Shown here one piece after another: positions 11,360 through 22,885 of a stretch of 64,000 nucleotides of DNA; positions within the stretch are counted from its first letter, which is position 1; each line of letters starts with the position of its first letter. The position numbers and the translations under genes are program-made. Source of the stretch: Vandiemenella viatica (Eukaryota > Arthropoda > Insecta > Orthoptera > Morabidae). The stretch lies in NCBI GenBank assembly GCA_031002005.1, contig CM061918.1, positions 45,172,047 to 45,236,046 on the forward strand, given 5' to 3'. The notes under the pieces were generated by a model. The model saw nothing but the letters and a program-made list of their open reading frames with translations, searched no databases and was not told the origin of the DNA.

Positions 11360-12900
11360 CAGGATCTGCTTTACTGGACTACTTCTATCATTTGTGCCGA
11401 CCTTGTGCATCTTCAGGTGAGGCATTGACTAGTTGCATGTCCTCCTGCAGGGTATCCATCCAGCGCTTCCTGGGTCTCCCTCGTGGTCTTCAGCCCTCCG
11501 GTCTAATGTCGAGTGCTGTTCTCGCCACTGAAGTGTTGTTACTGCGTAGTACATTGCTGTACCATCGCAGACGACCCTCGCGCATTTTTTCAGGGATTAG
11601 AGCCACACCAAATGCCACCCCAGTGTTCTCATTCCTGGTGCGATCCAATCTAGTGAGTCCCTGTCGCCAACGAATCATCTTCGTTTCCTTTACATGCAGC
11701 TGTTGTTCATGTATTTTCATGACTGGCCAACATTCGGCTGCATACAGTGCCACTGGTGTAACAATAGTGCTGTAAACCTTTGATTTAAGGTACAGTGGCA
11801 CCTTCCGGTCGAAAAGAACTCCTGTGACCTGACGGCGCTCCATCCAGGTTGCGTTGACTCTGTTTTGGATGTTTGGGAATGTCTGACCATCCGAACAGAG
11901 TACTGTTCCCAGGTGTTTGAACTCGGATGACTTGCCGAGTTCAATACCGCCGATATTAACAGACCAATCACTTGGAACTCCATGTACTCTGTCTTCGGTA
12001 CATTAAGTCGTACGCCGTGTTTGTGGAGAGAAGTTTTCCATCGTTGGATTTGTTGTTCCAATTCTTATCGAGACTAGCTGGCGACCATAATATCATCAGC
12101 ACCGAGCAATGTCCAGTGGTGTGGAGTGAGTAGTTCTGCAGCAATGGTGTCAAGACAGAGGATAAACAGGAGTGGAGACAATGCTGATCCCTGATGAAAG
12201 CCAACTGTGATGGTAAAACAGTCAGAATTTCCCACAGCACATCTAACATAGCTGAGATTCAAATATTGCTGCTGGATCCATTAAAAATATTCCACTGGTA
12301 CTCCATGCTGTATCAGTGCGTACTATACTAGACCTCGAGGTATCCTATCGAAGGCATTTTCAAGACCCAGAAGAGCTACGTGCAGTGGTTTTCTCTCTTC
12401 AAGGTTCCTTTACATCAAACTGTGACGTGGATGGCTCACTCGTCTTTCTGCCTTCCATGAAACTACACTGATTTGGGGCAATCTTAACTACGAAGGCGTG
12501 CATTCGCAATGTGCTAAAAAATCTTCATTGCGTGACAAAGGAGGCAAATCGGTCGATAGTTGGAAAAGTCAACATGTCACCCTTTCCTTTCCAGAGGGAC
12601 ATCATAACACTACCGAGCCAAGTACAAGGGGTTTCATCTTGGTCCATGACGTTGTTAAAAAGATCTGCTAGGAACTGAGTTGACAGTGATCCAATAAAGA
12701 TTATACCTCCGATAGGATATCGTCTGATCCAGTTGCCTTTTCATTTTCTTTATGGCGATCTTTACTGTGGGTCATAGCATTGATGGATTAGCAAATTCTT
12801 CGTTGCTGACATTTTCGAAATGATATTTCCATCGGTTGAGGATCTCTGCCGGTTTCTGTAACATTTTATGGTTTTTATCCTTAATAGTCATACACTCAAC
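11360..12900 (-). pseudogene. RTE-like LINE reverse transcriptase relic
   Basis: Read on the minus strand, reverse-transcriptase motifs appear in order. Motif A is LENAFDRIPRGLV (near 12325-12370). Then come YLNLSYVRCAVGNSDCFTI and the fingers/palm block GFHQGSALSPLLFILCLDTI (about 12140-12205). The catalytic box reads ADDI, with the aromatic residue replaced. Next are RWKTSLHKHGVRLNVPKTEY (about 12000-12045) and a C-terminal block with VPLYLKSKVYSTIVTPVALY (about 11740-11810) and MIRWRQGLTRLDRTRNENTG. Frameshifts and stops separate these, so it is dead. Overall order and wording fit RTE-clade elements. The endonuclease domain is not seen, so it is probably 5'-truncated. Confidence 0.85.
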
Positions 12901-13609
12901 CTTTAACAAACAAATAAATTTCCTCTTCTGTATCTTTGTAAGTCTGTAAACGATCTACGTTTGTCTGAGAGTTTGAAATGGGATCACGAAAAAATTACCA
13001 AAGTAATTTGGATAGTATTTTTAAATTTTAAGAGCTTACTGTCCAGATTAAAATCTGTGAAAGTATCTCATGACTTATATGTACGGAGGAACGGAGAAAG
13101 CAATTACAATCATTTCGAGATGGGAGAAATATTCGCCACAGATCACTTCTTTCAAAAAAGTGCCAACCAACCACAGTACTACTCTTTGGATTCTGTTTTA
13201 TTTTTTGACTTGGGTTATTTATTTCTTCTCTGAAACGTAGAACGTTAAGAGGAATACTTAAATTAAACTAATATGCGTTATTAATATTTAAATTACGTAA
13301 ACATCTTTGTGCTTTAAGACCTACCAAAGATCACAGTACAATATTGATGCACACCGTAACCATACGCTATAGTATTTCGGAAACCCTACTCTTAGGTCCC
13401 ATGTGTTACTGTGGTGCAGGCTGCATTACAGTCTAACCTCAAATTATAGTTACGTCCTGTGAACAGAGGTATCAGCACGGGACCTTTAGCCCTGGATGAA
13501 TTGCACAAAACTAATTACATTGTCCACACAGCACTTTAGTATAAAATTATAATGATAATTATAGTTACGTGTGGTCAGAATGACCTGGTGACAGGATTTC
13601 TACTGGCTG
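12901..13609. other. Unassigned spacer
   Basis: The open frame at 12961-13233 (90 codons) has no domain I recognise. No splice or promoter evidence supports it. Confidence 0.4.
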
Positions 13610-13836
13610 CGCATTGCTCCACTGTCGTAGGCGCCTTAACCTAATCCGGCAATCCTACCGGGTACAGAGGACCTAAAATTTAACGTGTAATCCGAACAAC
13701 GGAAGCGTTTTGAGGCACTTCACATCACACAGCGAGCTGTGCCAGAGATGAAGGTCGGGTTAAGGGCCTATGAAAATCTCCGCCGAGACAGGGACTCGAA
13801 CCGGAGACCTTAACCACTGAACCACAAGACCGCTCG
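13610..13836 (-). mobile_element. tRNA-derived SINE, family 1
   Basis: On the minus strand the head reads agcggtcttgtggttcagtg with ggttcgagtccctgtctcgg as box B, and then the family-1 body (cggattacacgttaaatttt, ggattgccggattaggttaa). Clean box A and box B make this the best-preserved family-1 head in the window. Confidence 0.8.
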
Positions 13837-13875
13837 GTATGAAATCGTTTCATTTAGTAATTATTGCCAAATATA

Positions 13876-14097
13876 TAGATGACTTTACGCCTTGTCGACG
13901 TCGAGGTTGTTGGAGATGGGAAAGGATCGGAGCAAGGAATTCGGCCATGGCCTTTTGAAGGAATCATCCTGGCATTCGCCTGGAGTGGTTTGGGGAAACC
14001 ATGGGAATCCCACATCTGGATGGGAATTCAAACCCGTGTCCTTCCGAATGCGAGGCCAGAGCGTTATCCACTCACCACCAATCTCGCTACGCGTCAA
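13876..14097 (-). mobile_element. tRNA-derived SINE family 2
   Basis: On the minus strand it reads a tRNA-like head (ggtggtgagtggataacgct, box-B-like gggtttgaattcccatcc), then tgggattcccatggtttcc, aaggccatggccgaattcc and cgacaaggcgtaaagtc. It is nearly full length and sits close to the family-1 copy in the same orientation. Confidence 0.8.
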
Positions 14098-14410
14098 ATA
14101 TACTTCAATTAATAGGAGACTAACAAACTGTTGGAAGAATAGTTTCTGTGACATTGCTCATTTAATTGCAGTGAATTTTACGTAATCTGAATGGTTCGGT
14201 GGCATAGATTGTTTTTTTCCCCTTTTGTGTCTGTTTGTTGTAGTAAGAAAACGTTTCTGTTTGCCATCTTTAAATGGAGTTTATCTGTAACCTTCAACTA
14301 CTCGGAATTGTGATATTTTTGTGCCTCTCCATGACAATATTTGGTACAAGAAAAGAAAGGGTAAAAAGTTTCCTACACACACCGAGTACCACGACTGCGA
14401 AGCAGCGGGC
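14098..14410. other. Unassigned spacer
   Basis: Nothing recognisable beyond AT-rich sequence. Confidence 0.4.
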
Positions 14411-14424
14411 AGGTGCTAGTTTAA

Positions 14425-14622
14425 GTTATCTTGGTTGTTTGGGTTGAACCGCGTCAAATTATCGAAATCTAACGTTTCGGCCATCAGTTTGTGACCGTCT
14501 TCAGAGGACTGTCACGGCTGGAACTGCTGCCGTGACAGTCCTCTGAAGAAGGCCACAAAATGAAGTCCGAAACGTTAGGTTTCGATAATTTGACGCGGTT
14601 CAACCCGGACAACCAAGATAAC
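14425..14622. repeat. Fold-back (palindromic) repeat with hammerhead-like core
   Basis: The left arm, from gttatcttggttgtttggg at 14425, is repeated inverted up to about 14622, giving a ~95-bp stem around a short central loop near 14518-14527. Shared arm blocks are gttgaaccgcgtcaaatt, cgtttcgg and gaggactgtcacggc. In each arm, read outward from the centre, CTGAAGA is followed by a short stem-forming block and then GAAAC (right arm: 14543-14549 and 14569-14572; left arm on minus: 14498-14504 and 14475-14478). Near-identical 13-mers aggtgcta(g/a)ttta at 14411-14423 and 14657-14669 may be the target-site duplication. Confidence 0.85.
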
Positions 14623-14669
14623 ATGGACAGCGACCGCGTAAGTCAGCGTACCCACCAGGTGCTAATTTA

Positions 14670-15060
14670 TAAGTATAGGGACTAGCTACGACTGAAATAG
14701 GTTACTGGTTAGACTGTGGCGCTCAGTTGAACTGGTTATTTGGTGGGCACTGCGAATACGTGCGAGCAGCCGAACTGTCCGCTGGGCTTTCACCACGCTG
14801 ACACACATTACACTCCTCTCGCTCACACCGCAATTAGTTGGGAGGCAACAACAGATTCGATGGAATGATGGCTCCACGACAGTTGCGCGTGCTCATCACG
14901 ACAGGCTTCGCTCTAGGAACCACTCAATAAAAATAGCAATCACTGGGCTTCGATCTTTAACGAAGTGTCGGAATAAAAAGCAGAAGAAATGTTAATTCCT
15001 TCTCCTGTGTTCGAAAGACGAACCATTTGTAACACTTTACCTTGTTCACTCCGAACTAGC
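14670..15060. other. Unassigned spacer
   Basis: The minus-strand open frames at 14686-14877 and 14940-15155 have no domain I recognise. The second partly overlaps the next repeat. Confidence 0.4.
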
Positions 15061-15235
15061 GGTTCAAGGTCATGTTCCCCTGGCCCCGCTGCCCACCTCA
15101 CTACCCCCTCCCCTCCCTTTCTACTCTGAACTGTACGCTGTGTCCACGCAGGCAAATGGTAAATTTCCCCTTGCGTATGTAGGGCAAGGGCAGCGGAGAG
15201 GGATAGATAAGACTGACCTTGAGCCGCCTCTGCTA
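15061..15235 (-). repeat. Unclassified interspersed repeat, family D
   Basis: The reverse complement of this stretch is collinear with 23841-23992. Shared blocks are gtggacacagcg / ctggacacagcg, gataga, ggtgaggagcgg / ggtgggcagcgg, and aacatgaccttgagcc / aacatgaccttgaacc. A shorter piece lies at 16357-16436. There is no tRNA head, TIR or coding capacity. In two of three cases it lies next to SINE family 2 sequence. Confidence 0.6.
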
Positions 15236-15295
15236 ACTGAACAAGCTATAGGATAATGCAAGTCGAAGGCACACACAGGGGACGAAAAGTACTTC

Positions 15296-15349
15296 ACCCC
15301 CATCCTTTCCCGTCTCTAAAGACCTCGCTGTTGGAGATAAAAAAAAAAT
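15296..15349 (+). mobile_element. SINE family 2, 3' end only
   Basis: The block cccccatcctttcccgtctc taaagacctcgctgtt, ending in an A-run, matches the 3' end of the SINE at 24010-24250 almost exactly. The rest is absent. Confidence 0.7.
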
Positions 15350-15849
15350 GACGTTTCCACTCTTGAGGGTCGTCCAACACATCCTCTTCCAGTCACTCCA
15401 AGAATTTCCCTCCACAGCTTCTCTCGTAACAACTCCCTCCACCTCTACGTCTTGGTCTATCCATCTTGGCCGTGGTCTTTCCACTGTTTAGGCATTCTCC
15501 TCTCCTCCATAGCCATCACTAGCCGCAGCCATTGCAGTCTTTTCTTTGTTAACATTTCTCTCTTCTATTACTTCAACTATTAATCTCTCACTCATGTTTT
15601 CGTGTCTGTTTTTACCTTTCCTTGTGGTGATCTCTATTCCTCTCCGAAACCTCCTCTCCCTCTGTAATATGCTAATATTTCTATATATGATTATAAATTT
15701 TATGTGAATTTGGTTCTGTGAATTCATTCTTCAGAACGTTGGCACTTTTTTTTTGTTGATACGCTAAAACACATTTGCCGTCAAACGAGATTAACTGTAA
15801 GAAAATGGTTTTTGTCGACATTAAAATTTCCATAATCGTTGTATGGTAA
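15350..15849. other. Unassigned spacer
   Basis: T/C-rich sequence. Minus-strand open frames (15233-15484 and 15488-15727) carry no recognised domain. Confidence 0.4.
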
Positions 15850-16030
15850 TGCAATAAGACAATGTATTCGAATCCCCGTCCGGACATCCAGATTTGGGTT
15901 TTACATGGTTTCTACAAATTCCGCGATGTTTTTTATAAAAGACCATGGCCGAATTCCTTACCGTTATTTGCCCCAGCCCTTTCCCGCCTTTAATGACCTT
16001 GACGTCGACGAGGCGTAAAGCCATAAAAAA
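15850..16030 (+). mobile_element. tRNA-derived SINE family 2
   Basis: Box B (ttcgaatccccgtccgg) is followed by acatccagatttgggttt, gaccatggccgaattcc and gacgtcgacgaggcgtaaag. The first half of the tRNA-like head is degraded. Confidence 0.75.
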
Positions 16031-16356
16031 GTATACGTGCCGTTTTTAAGTATTTTCCGCTCACGAATTACGAAGTTAACACGAAATTTAATAAATTCAC
16101 TTCTATCATTCAAAATATCATCTTTTAAGATGATTACCTTAATCTTAATACGATGTTCCCACCACTTCACCATTACTTTGCTGTGTTTTTGGTTGATTTT
16201 TGTCATTTGGCTTACGTCTGTTGTAGTGGCCATGTTGTCATTCTAAGGCTATGTGTTGGGTTTGAAGACACATTATCACGTACTTACAGGTAAGAATCAA
16301 TGCATGGCGTACGTGTAGCATCTAATCTTCAGTTAACGCAGGCGGCTTAATGAGAC

Positions 16357-16436
16357 TCTGCTCTATCTCCACTTCGCTGCACTTACATGCGAAGATAAAA
16401 TTTGACCTTCACTTACCTGGACACAGCGGCCAGCCC
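16357..16436 (+). repeat. Unclassified interspersed repeat, family D (partial)
   Basis: It shares gctctatctccacttcgctg, acttacatgcg and ttacctggacacagcgg with 23841-23925. Confidence 0.55.
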
Positions 16437-17583
16437 CTGCAAATACATTGTTTATGGACATAATTTTAGTTTGCAAGTTTTATAGACGCAGCAAATAGAA
16501 AAGTGTATTTGGAGTAGTTTATTTTTCAACATACCTAATCGTACATAACAAATGAAAGTGGTGATACAAAGAAGCAACCGAAACATTACATAAGCTCAAC
16601 ATGGCGACCGTGACAGGAAATCAGTAGTTTTATACTAATCAGCGAATCCGCTACACGGGGTTTGGCATGCTCCATCCACTATTGACGCATGTACGGAACT
16701 CTGGATGAAGTCTCGACACTAGAGGGCCAGGTTAGGTATGGGAGGCCACGACGCGCTAATGAGGCAGGTAGGCGCGTTTAATGGATCCTCCATCACGCGA
16801 CACACACCGGGGAAAGCAGCGGTGCATTTTATCGACAGCCTCGCTTCCTCTTCCGGAATGACTCCATCCTCTCCGGGATTCTCGCTTTCTTGAGTTAATG
16901 GAAATGCAGCCGCCTCCATCATCAACAGTTGCTGTCGCACAGTACACATCCGTGCTTAATAACCAGGAAGTGTCGTGAATCCAGCAGACGGAGACGTAAT
17001 GGGATACTGCAGAGGCCTCGGCCTTTCTTCCAATCCTCCATCGAGGATGCAAAGTTTTAACTTTCTGCGTAAGCTATTACCGCTTAATTCGTATCTTAAC
17101 TTGATTGTTACGACCCTCAGCAGGTGCCGCGAAGTTATGGACGTTGATTACAAGATACCAGTCTAGTGCGCGAGTTCTTTAATAACTTGGCTGCCTGATG
17201 CTCAACACATGACTAACTTGTTCGAATCTCTGTGGTGGAACAAATTTGCACTGTCTGGTGTTTGGTCGTTAGGTTGGGCAATTCCTAACCGCCAGATTAT
17301 GTATCAAAGAGCGTGATTAAATACCATACCTCTCGACACTTCGTATGGCGTAAGGGCGACCTGTTTATTGTTGTTCCGTGATCGAATGCTGACCTTAAAA
17401 CTCGCAAAGCGCTTGGTGTATTTCCGAATAGTAAGCCTGGAAGAGGAGCTAACATTATAGCTTTGCATTCAAGAGAACGCGGATTTGCTTCCCGGTTCAG
17501 CTATCCCGATTTTCAAAATCTTTTGCAGAATGTTGCTATGCGATGTTTATAACGTAGTTATAATAGAACATACATTACTGAAG
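16437..17583. other. Unassigned spacer
   Basis: No gene is supportable. The overlapping minus frames at 16719-16949 and 16756-17052 have no recognised domain. Confidence 0.4.
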
Positions 17584-17832
17584 TTACCGAGCGTGGTGGG
17601 TGAACGGTTAACGTTCTGGCCTCGTATTTGGGAGTACGCGGGTTCGAATCCCCGTCCGGGCATCCAGGTTTGGGTTTTCCATGGTTTCCCCAAATCAACC
17701 CAGGCGAATGCAGAGATGCTTCATTCAAAAAGACCATGGCCGGATTCCTTCCCGTTCCTTGTTCCCAGTCCCATCCTGCCTCTAATGACCTTAGCAGTCG
17801 ACGAGGCGTAAAGCAATAGTGAAAAAAAAAAC
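17584..17832 (+). mobile_element. tRNA-derived SINE family 2, full length
   Basis: It has the head ccgagcgtggtgggtgaacg, box B gggttcgaatccccgtccgg, the body (tttgggttttccatggtttc, gaccatggccggattcc), the end gcagtcgacgaggcgtaaag, and an A-run at 17821-17831. All family-2 segments are present. Confidence 0.85.
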
Positions 17833-20029
17833 TTATAAAAGTTGTGCACTTTGAGAGAAAATGAAGGATAGAGGTCTGAGGGAAAGTGGTGGTAGAGGTT
17901 CAATAAAATAAAAGGACACAATGCAGAGATTAGGAGGAAAACGTTTAATCCATTTCAAAATGTTACAGAAGGTTTTCGAAGTTTCCACCATTTCTTTCGA
18001 TGCATGCGTAACATCGTCAGACAATATATTGGGGAATGGGGGATACGGTCGAAAACATCTGGAATACCTTGGATATCAGCAGCAGTGCAGACAATTCTTG
18101 CAACCAGATCCATTTTAGAATCGACAGGTGTTTCAGTACCCCTCTAAGAAAGAAATCCGGGCTGCTTAAATCCGGATAGCGTGGCGCTCAGCAACCGATC
18201 GAACACTTCCACGTACATTCATTAACAGCGCCGCCTAGCGACCAACAGTGGCGTTTCAGGTCATGGGTCCCGTGAAATTCTGAATCATTCTGTTGCCCTG
18301 CACCTCCTCTTAAAGTTTGTACCTCTATTTGTGACACACCGCGAATATTATCACGTCTGTCCAGACATGGAGTGGAACAAACGTTAATGTCAAGCGGGGG
18401 TATATAACTCAAAGGGGCAACGGCTGTGGGCTCCCTCAATAGAGGATGACATTTAAATGCGTAGCGTAAAAAAAGCTGTTTTGTTCTCTCTGAGTTAGAG
18501 CTCAGAAATTTCCTTGCCATGTCGGCATTTCCTTCTTCTTTACTGTTGCGTGAGCGGATGGACTGGCTGTGTCAATATTTTGAGGCTGCGACAGTCCTTT
18601 GCGGTCCCAGTGCTTGGTCCTGTACGTCTCGTTCCCATATGAGCTCCTGCATGCGGACCCAAAATCAGAATGTGACACATCAACCACCTTAAAGAAATTA
18701 CAAAGACAGTTATTTAGCAACATTGATAATGCTTAATTGAGAATGATGCTAACAGTTGCAGTCACTCACACACAACTTAAATAAAACTTTTCCACGTTTA
18801 GCTACCATTGTATTAAGTCAATCACACGCTGTTCTAGGTATATGTTTTCTACAAACTACTTTTAGACATCGCAAAATATTTAAATTCGTTCAATATTCTC
18901 AAGTCATAGAAAGAGTCTTAAATTGCTTAAAATATACGGCCGCCAGACTGCTATAGCGCTACGGTATAGGGTGACGATGTGGATAAAGGCAACTTAACTT
19001 TACCAAAAGAATGGTGACGATATAACGCTGTTCATCTGTTGGTTTATTTTATCACAATATTTAAACCCGGTGGCACCATTCAACGAGTTAATCTTATTCT
19101 CACTGAAGATTCAGTTTCTTAGCAAGTGGTTTAGAAAATAAGCGCTAATGGGAAACAAATATGTGTCGATTATACGCAGTAGATTCAGTACAACAGCGTC
19201 TTCACTGTTAATCCGTTGTCCGTATTCTATATCTTTCAACTACCTTGCAGTCTTTCGGTTCTAATCTCTCGTAAATACCGCCACTTGTCATTCGGAATAG
19301 GCAGTGAAGTGTAACAGGGATTCGAAAAATACGTGACCATCCAGTCAACAACTGATAAATATTATAAGGAAGAGCTGTGGCAGGTATTAAAGAGATGTTG
19401 CATAAGAAGCAAAAACCAGTAGACATTCGACTCGTGGAACATAGGAGCAGTAATTTATATACCGAGTTCAATGAATGAAATTTTCATTTCAATTATATGA
19501 CATTGTGTGCAGTAAGTTAATCTAATTATTTGACAAAATGAAAGAATAATTTTTCTGCCACAGTAGGATTCATATATTCTGCTTTAATATGAAATCTTAA
19601 ATAAACAATAATAATAATGCCTTGTCAAGCCAACTCACATTGACACTAACTCACTCCCGTATGCAATCAGTGAAACTTTTCTGTTAACTTACCGGTAGCA
19701 AAACTTTTAGAAGCCTTAAACAGGCTGTTACGAAAAAAAAAAAATCGTCAATAATGACTTGTAAAATACAGCATGCACAACACATACACATGATGAAAGC
19801 TTCACGAATGTTTTTCGACGCAAATAAGCGATCTCAAATGCCCACTATATCGTGGGCCAGTGGGTGTATCATTCGGTGCAGTTCATGTGACCGTATGTAA
19901 GTCGTAGGACCAACACAAGGCCTCACCGCTTTATAGGTGCTAGAAGCCGTCCTCGGGGGTACCCGAATTAGTTCATAACCTCCTCAAGAATCATACTGCA
20001 GATATCCGACCACTTCACTACGCCCCCGC
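17833..20029. other. Unassigned region
   Basis: I see no gene. The stretch 18180-18370 reads like an old transposon fragment (gcgccgcctagcgacc, then aaagtttgtacctctatttg), but no family can be named. The other open frames lack signatures. Confidence 0.35.
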
Positions 20030-20720
20030 CGCGAGATTGGGTTTGGAAGAATCAACCCCCCCCCCCTCCGCCATATCCGCTGGAGGGAAGGTACGGACTC
20101 TCGTAGGAAGCGTCTTTAGCCACCCTTGCGTGTGCCCACGGGGAACCCCGTGGCTGCGACGCTGTCATGACGTGAGGTCGAAGACAAACCCCAGTCACAT
20201 TGACGTCCGTTCTAATGCACTCAAAGACACAGGACCTGCTGGTCCAGCTGGCATGGTCGTGCATTACTGAGCCCCACTTGCGTGGGATCCGTTCCAGCGT
20301 AGACGTGGAGATCTGGCATGATCTTCAGTACGCCTTTTGTCCGTGAAGCTGAAGTTGTGAGGCTTCTTCTTCCATCTGCCGTCTTCTCTGCAACTTTCTT
20401 GTTTCTCCGTCACAGTTGTGAGGAGTCGGTGCTTCGATTTCTTGAGGCCCCCATCTTCTGGTCATGCGAGGTTAGACCTGCTGAGCCTATTTGGTTTGTC
20501 GTCGTGGCTCGGTGTTGGGAGTTGAGCCCGAGATGTCCGCCGCGTTGACCTTTTGCCGTCGGCTGCTATGCAAACCGCGAGCCGCCCGGAATGCAAATGT
20601 CGCCTCATTGAAAGTTATCGCGCGGTCAAACGCTGCTGAATGGGTCAATAGCGGGGGACATTGCCCCTCGACCACTACACAAGGACGCACTCTCGCAGGT
20701 CACACGAAATACTTGTCGAA
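20030..20720. promoter_or_regulatory. GC- and CpG-rich island of unknown origin
   Basis: This ~700-bp stretch stands out from AT-rich surroundings, with many CpG dinucleotides (gaggtcgaagac, gacgtccgttc, gtccgccgcgttgacc, gttatcgcgcggtcaaacg). It holds overlapping open frames on both strands (20037-20270, 20318-20548 and 20491-20733 on plus, 20052-20264 and 20487-20690 on minus), as GC-rich DNA does by chance. It lies ~8 kb upstream of the first DAAM coding exon, which itself starts after a splice acceptor, so an upstream non-coding exon or promoter is possible. A GC-rich transposon fragment is equally possible. Confidence 0.3.
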
Positions 20721-20955
20721 CAAAGCAATGTAGGCGTTTTTATACCATAGTCAGAGTTCCGTAACTTGTTAATGAAATACATAACGACTGTGGAATCGCT
20801 TATTTCTCCAGCTATCATACCCTCATCATTTTTTACTTACAAATTTATAAATTCACATTACTTTAGTTCTTTCTAACCTTAACACGGTCACATCGTAAAG
20901 TAAATGCTGGAAAAAAATAATAATAAAATCATGCGATGAAATTAATTGCAAGTGA

Positions 20956-21250
20956 TTTAGTGGTCTGGTGGTTTACTGAGGATCGGAAGGTCTCTGGATC
21001 GAATCCCGCTCCCGGCTGGTGTTTTTATGGGTTCTTAACTTGACCACCTCTGTCTAAGCTTTGCTTTATTCGTGTGAAGTACGCTCGGACGCTCCGTAGA
21101 TCAGATTCCACCTAAAGAGTAGGGACCCATTGCGTGGTAGGGTTACCGGGTTAGGTTAGGATAGAGACTACAAGAGGCGGGGCAGATCGAAAACTTGGCG
21201 GCCGAACACTTCTGGGATATTCCGGCCAACAATGCCATACACACTTTTTT
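20956..21250 (+). mobile_element. tRNA-derived SINE, family 1
   Basis: A degenerate tRNA-like head (agtggtctggtggtttactg, ggatcgaatcccgctcc) is followed by the family-1 body: cagattccacctaaagagta, cattgcgtggtagggttacc, ggttaggttagg, ggcggccgaaca. The T-rich end runs into a poly-T tract at 21246-21276. Confidence 0.8.
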
Positions 21251-21607
21251 TGTTTGTTTTTTTTTTTTTTTTTTTGGAATTATGGACTATGATTATTTAA
21301 TTTTTCAGTTTCTTGATGTTACATTACAAGCGTTTATGTTTTGCTACTAGGAGAAAAACATAAGGAAAACGCATTACTAAATACACCAATATCCGTACAG
21401 TCGAAGCATGGGGCAAAACTCGTGTAACATGCTGTTTGTAATGGGTTTCCCCATGTATAAGGTTTTCGCGTTTGAGAAAGTACATTTTACCCATTAATCA
21501 ATAGTGATTAATTCTTATCTACTTCTACGGCCTGTGAGTTTTTTTTTTTTTTCTGAAGCATGGTTTAAGGTTTTGATCGATCTCGCTGGGTGCTCCATCC
21601 ACCAGTT

Positions 21608-21970
21608 TTGGGAGCGTCCATAAACCACGTAGCTCCATTTTGGCCTCCTGTGAACCCTCCTCGCCCCACTATCCCGGCGTGGCTTTTACCTCTACCACCT
21701 CCCCCCCCCCCAGGTAACACGTAGCTTTTTTCCCTGTTGATTCCAGAAAACTGATCTGTTTTCGCTTGTCAGACCTATCGTAAATTACTTACGGAGATAA
21801 TTAAATGACGGAAAGAAATATTCTCATGCTGTTGTGTGTTCTGTACCTTATTTTAATTGTGAAAAATGATATGAATGGAAAGCTACGTGATCTGGCTAGA
21901 AACTCACCCCCTCCCCCAGCGCAACCACTCCCACCCCCCTAGACCGAGCCGCGTAGTTTATTGACGCTTC
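21608..21970. mobile_element. TIR element related to the ccataaa...cgta family
   Basis: The left end, gagcgtccataaaccacgta near 21612-21634, is matched inverted by the right end, ccgcgtagtttattgacgct near 21949-21968. C-rich runs flank an AT-rich non-coding centre, as in the elements at 28027 and 30156, but the inner block reads cgtagctc rather than cgtgagg. This is a related, diverged subfamily. Confidence 0.6.
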
Positions 21971-22885
21971 ATTAGTATTAGATGAGTTGTACAGCCTGAT
22001 CAGTTAACACATTGAACGCTACCGGCAATAGGAAGTCGGTGACTAACTCTGAATGCAAACCCGCCGTCATGCCATTGACGCTGGGACGGCAGATGATTTT
22101 AATTTTCTGCCCTTTTATGCTGTTTATTTTACTTTTAATTTAAAAAAATACATACGATTAGGCTAATTAGATATAATAAATAAGAGTTTAGGAAAAAATC
22201 AGTAATTATCGTATAAATTAAGTTTATTAAATAAAAAACCTGTGAATCATATAGAATTACATAAATACTAATTATTTATATATATTTAAATTTAGTTTCG
22301 TCACAAAAAATTTAATTATTGAGTCTTGGAAAATATAAATTTATAAAATAAGACGTAAATAGAATGAAAAAATATAAAATTAATTTTAATTTCCTCGATT
22401 AAAATTTTTTAAATCATTGCTCCCGACACAAAGGAGGATTTTCCGGGCAGACAGGACAATAATAGGCGGTATCTTTCCTCAGTTTATTTTTCGATCATTG
22501 TCGACATTTCTTTTGCTGGGCTCCCGTCTTTCCGTCAGGTATGTCGTATCGTTTTGGGAAATGTATTGGCTCACGTGGTGATTGTGGTGAAGACGATTGA
22601 GAGGAAGGAATAGGACGTGGGGAACATGATCGAGAGGAAGAAGAGGGACGTGGGACAGGCGGCTCATAGGAAGGAAGAACACCAAGTTTCAAAAATTATT
22701 AAAGAAACACCAGTTGTCCGATTTGAAAACGGTCTTCACTCGGTGAAAGGTAAGACTTTAATGAATGGCTGAGAGAAAGGGAGAGATCGTAGGCCAGGTA
22801 CTGGAATCACCAACCTTCTATACAATCCCATAGGGAAAGGACGTCTCAAGCCGTCCACCGTCACTGGGATGCTCCCTAGCACGTG
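21971..22885. other. Unassigned AT-rich region
   Basis: Very AT-rich at 22100-22420. The minus open frames at 22479-22692 are proline/histidine/serine rich from a gaggaag-type repeat around 22595-22680. No gene is supportable. Confidence 0.4.

Noticed and set aside
17584..17660. tRNA-like heads (also at 6388, 13810, 24010 and 33070) as tRNA genes
   Set aside because: Each is fused to a conserved repeated body with an A- or T-rich tail, and one has a target-site duplication. Anticodon arms are poor. They are SINE heads.
20037..20733. Several overlapping frames in the CpG-rich block as genes
   Set aside because: Frames on both strands overlap each other, have no recognised domain and no splice signals. 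GC-rich DNA yields these by chance.
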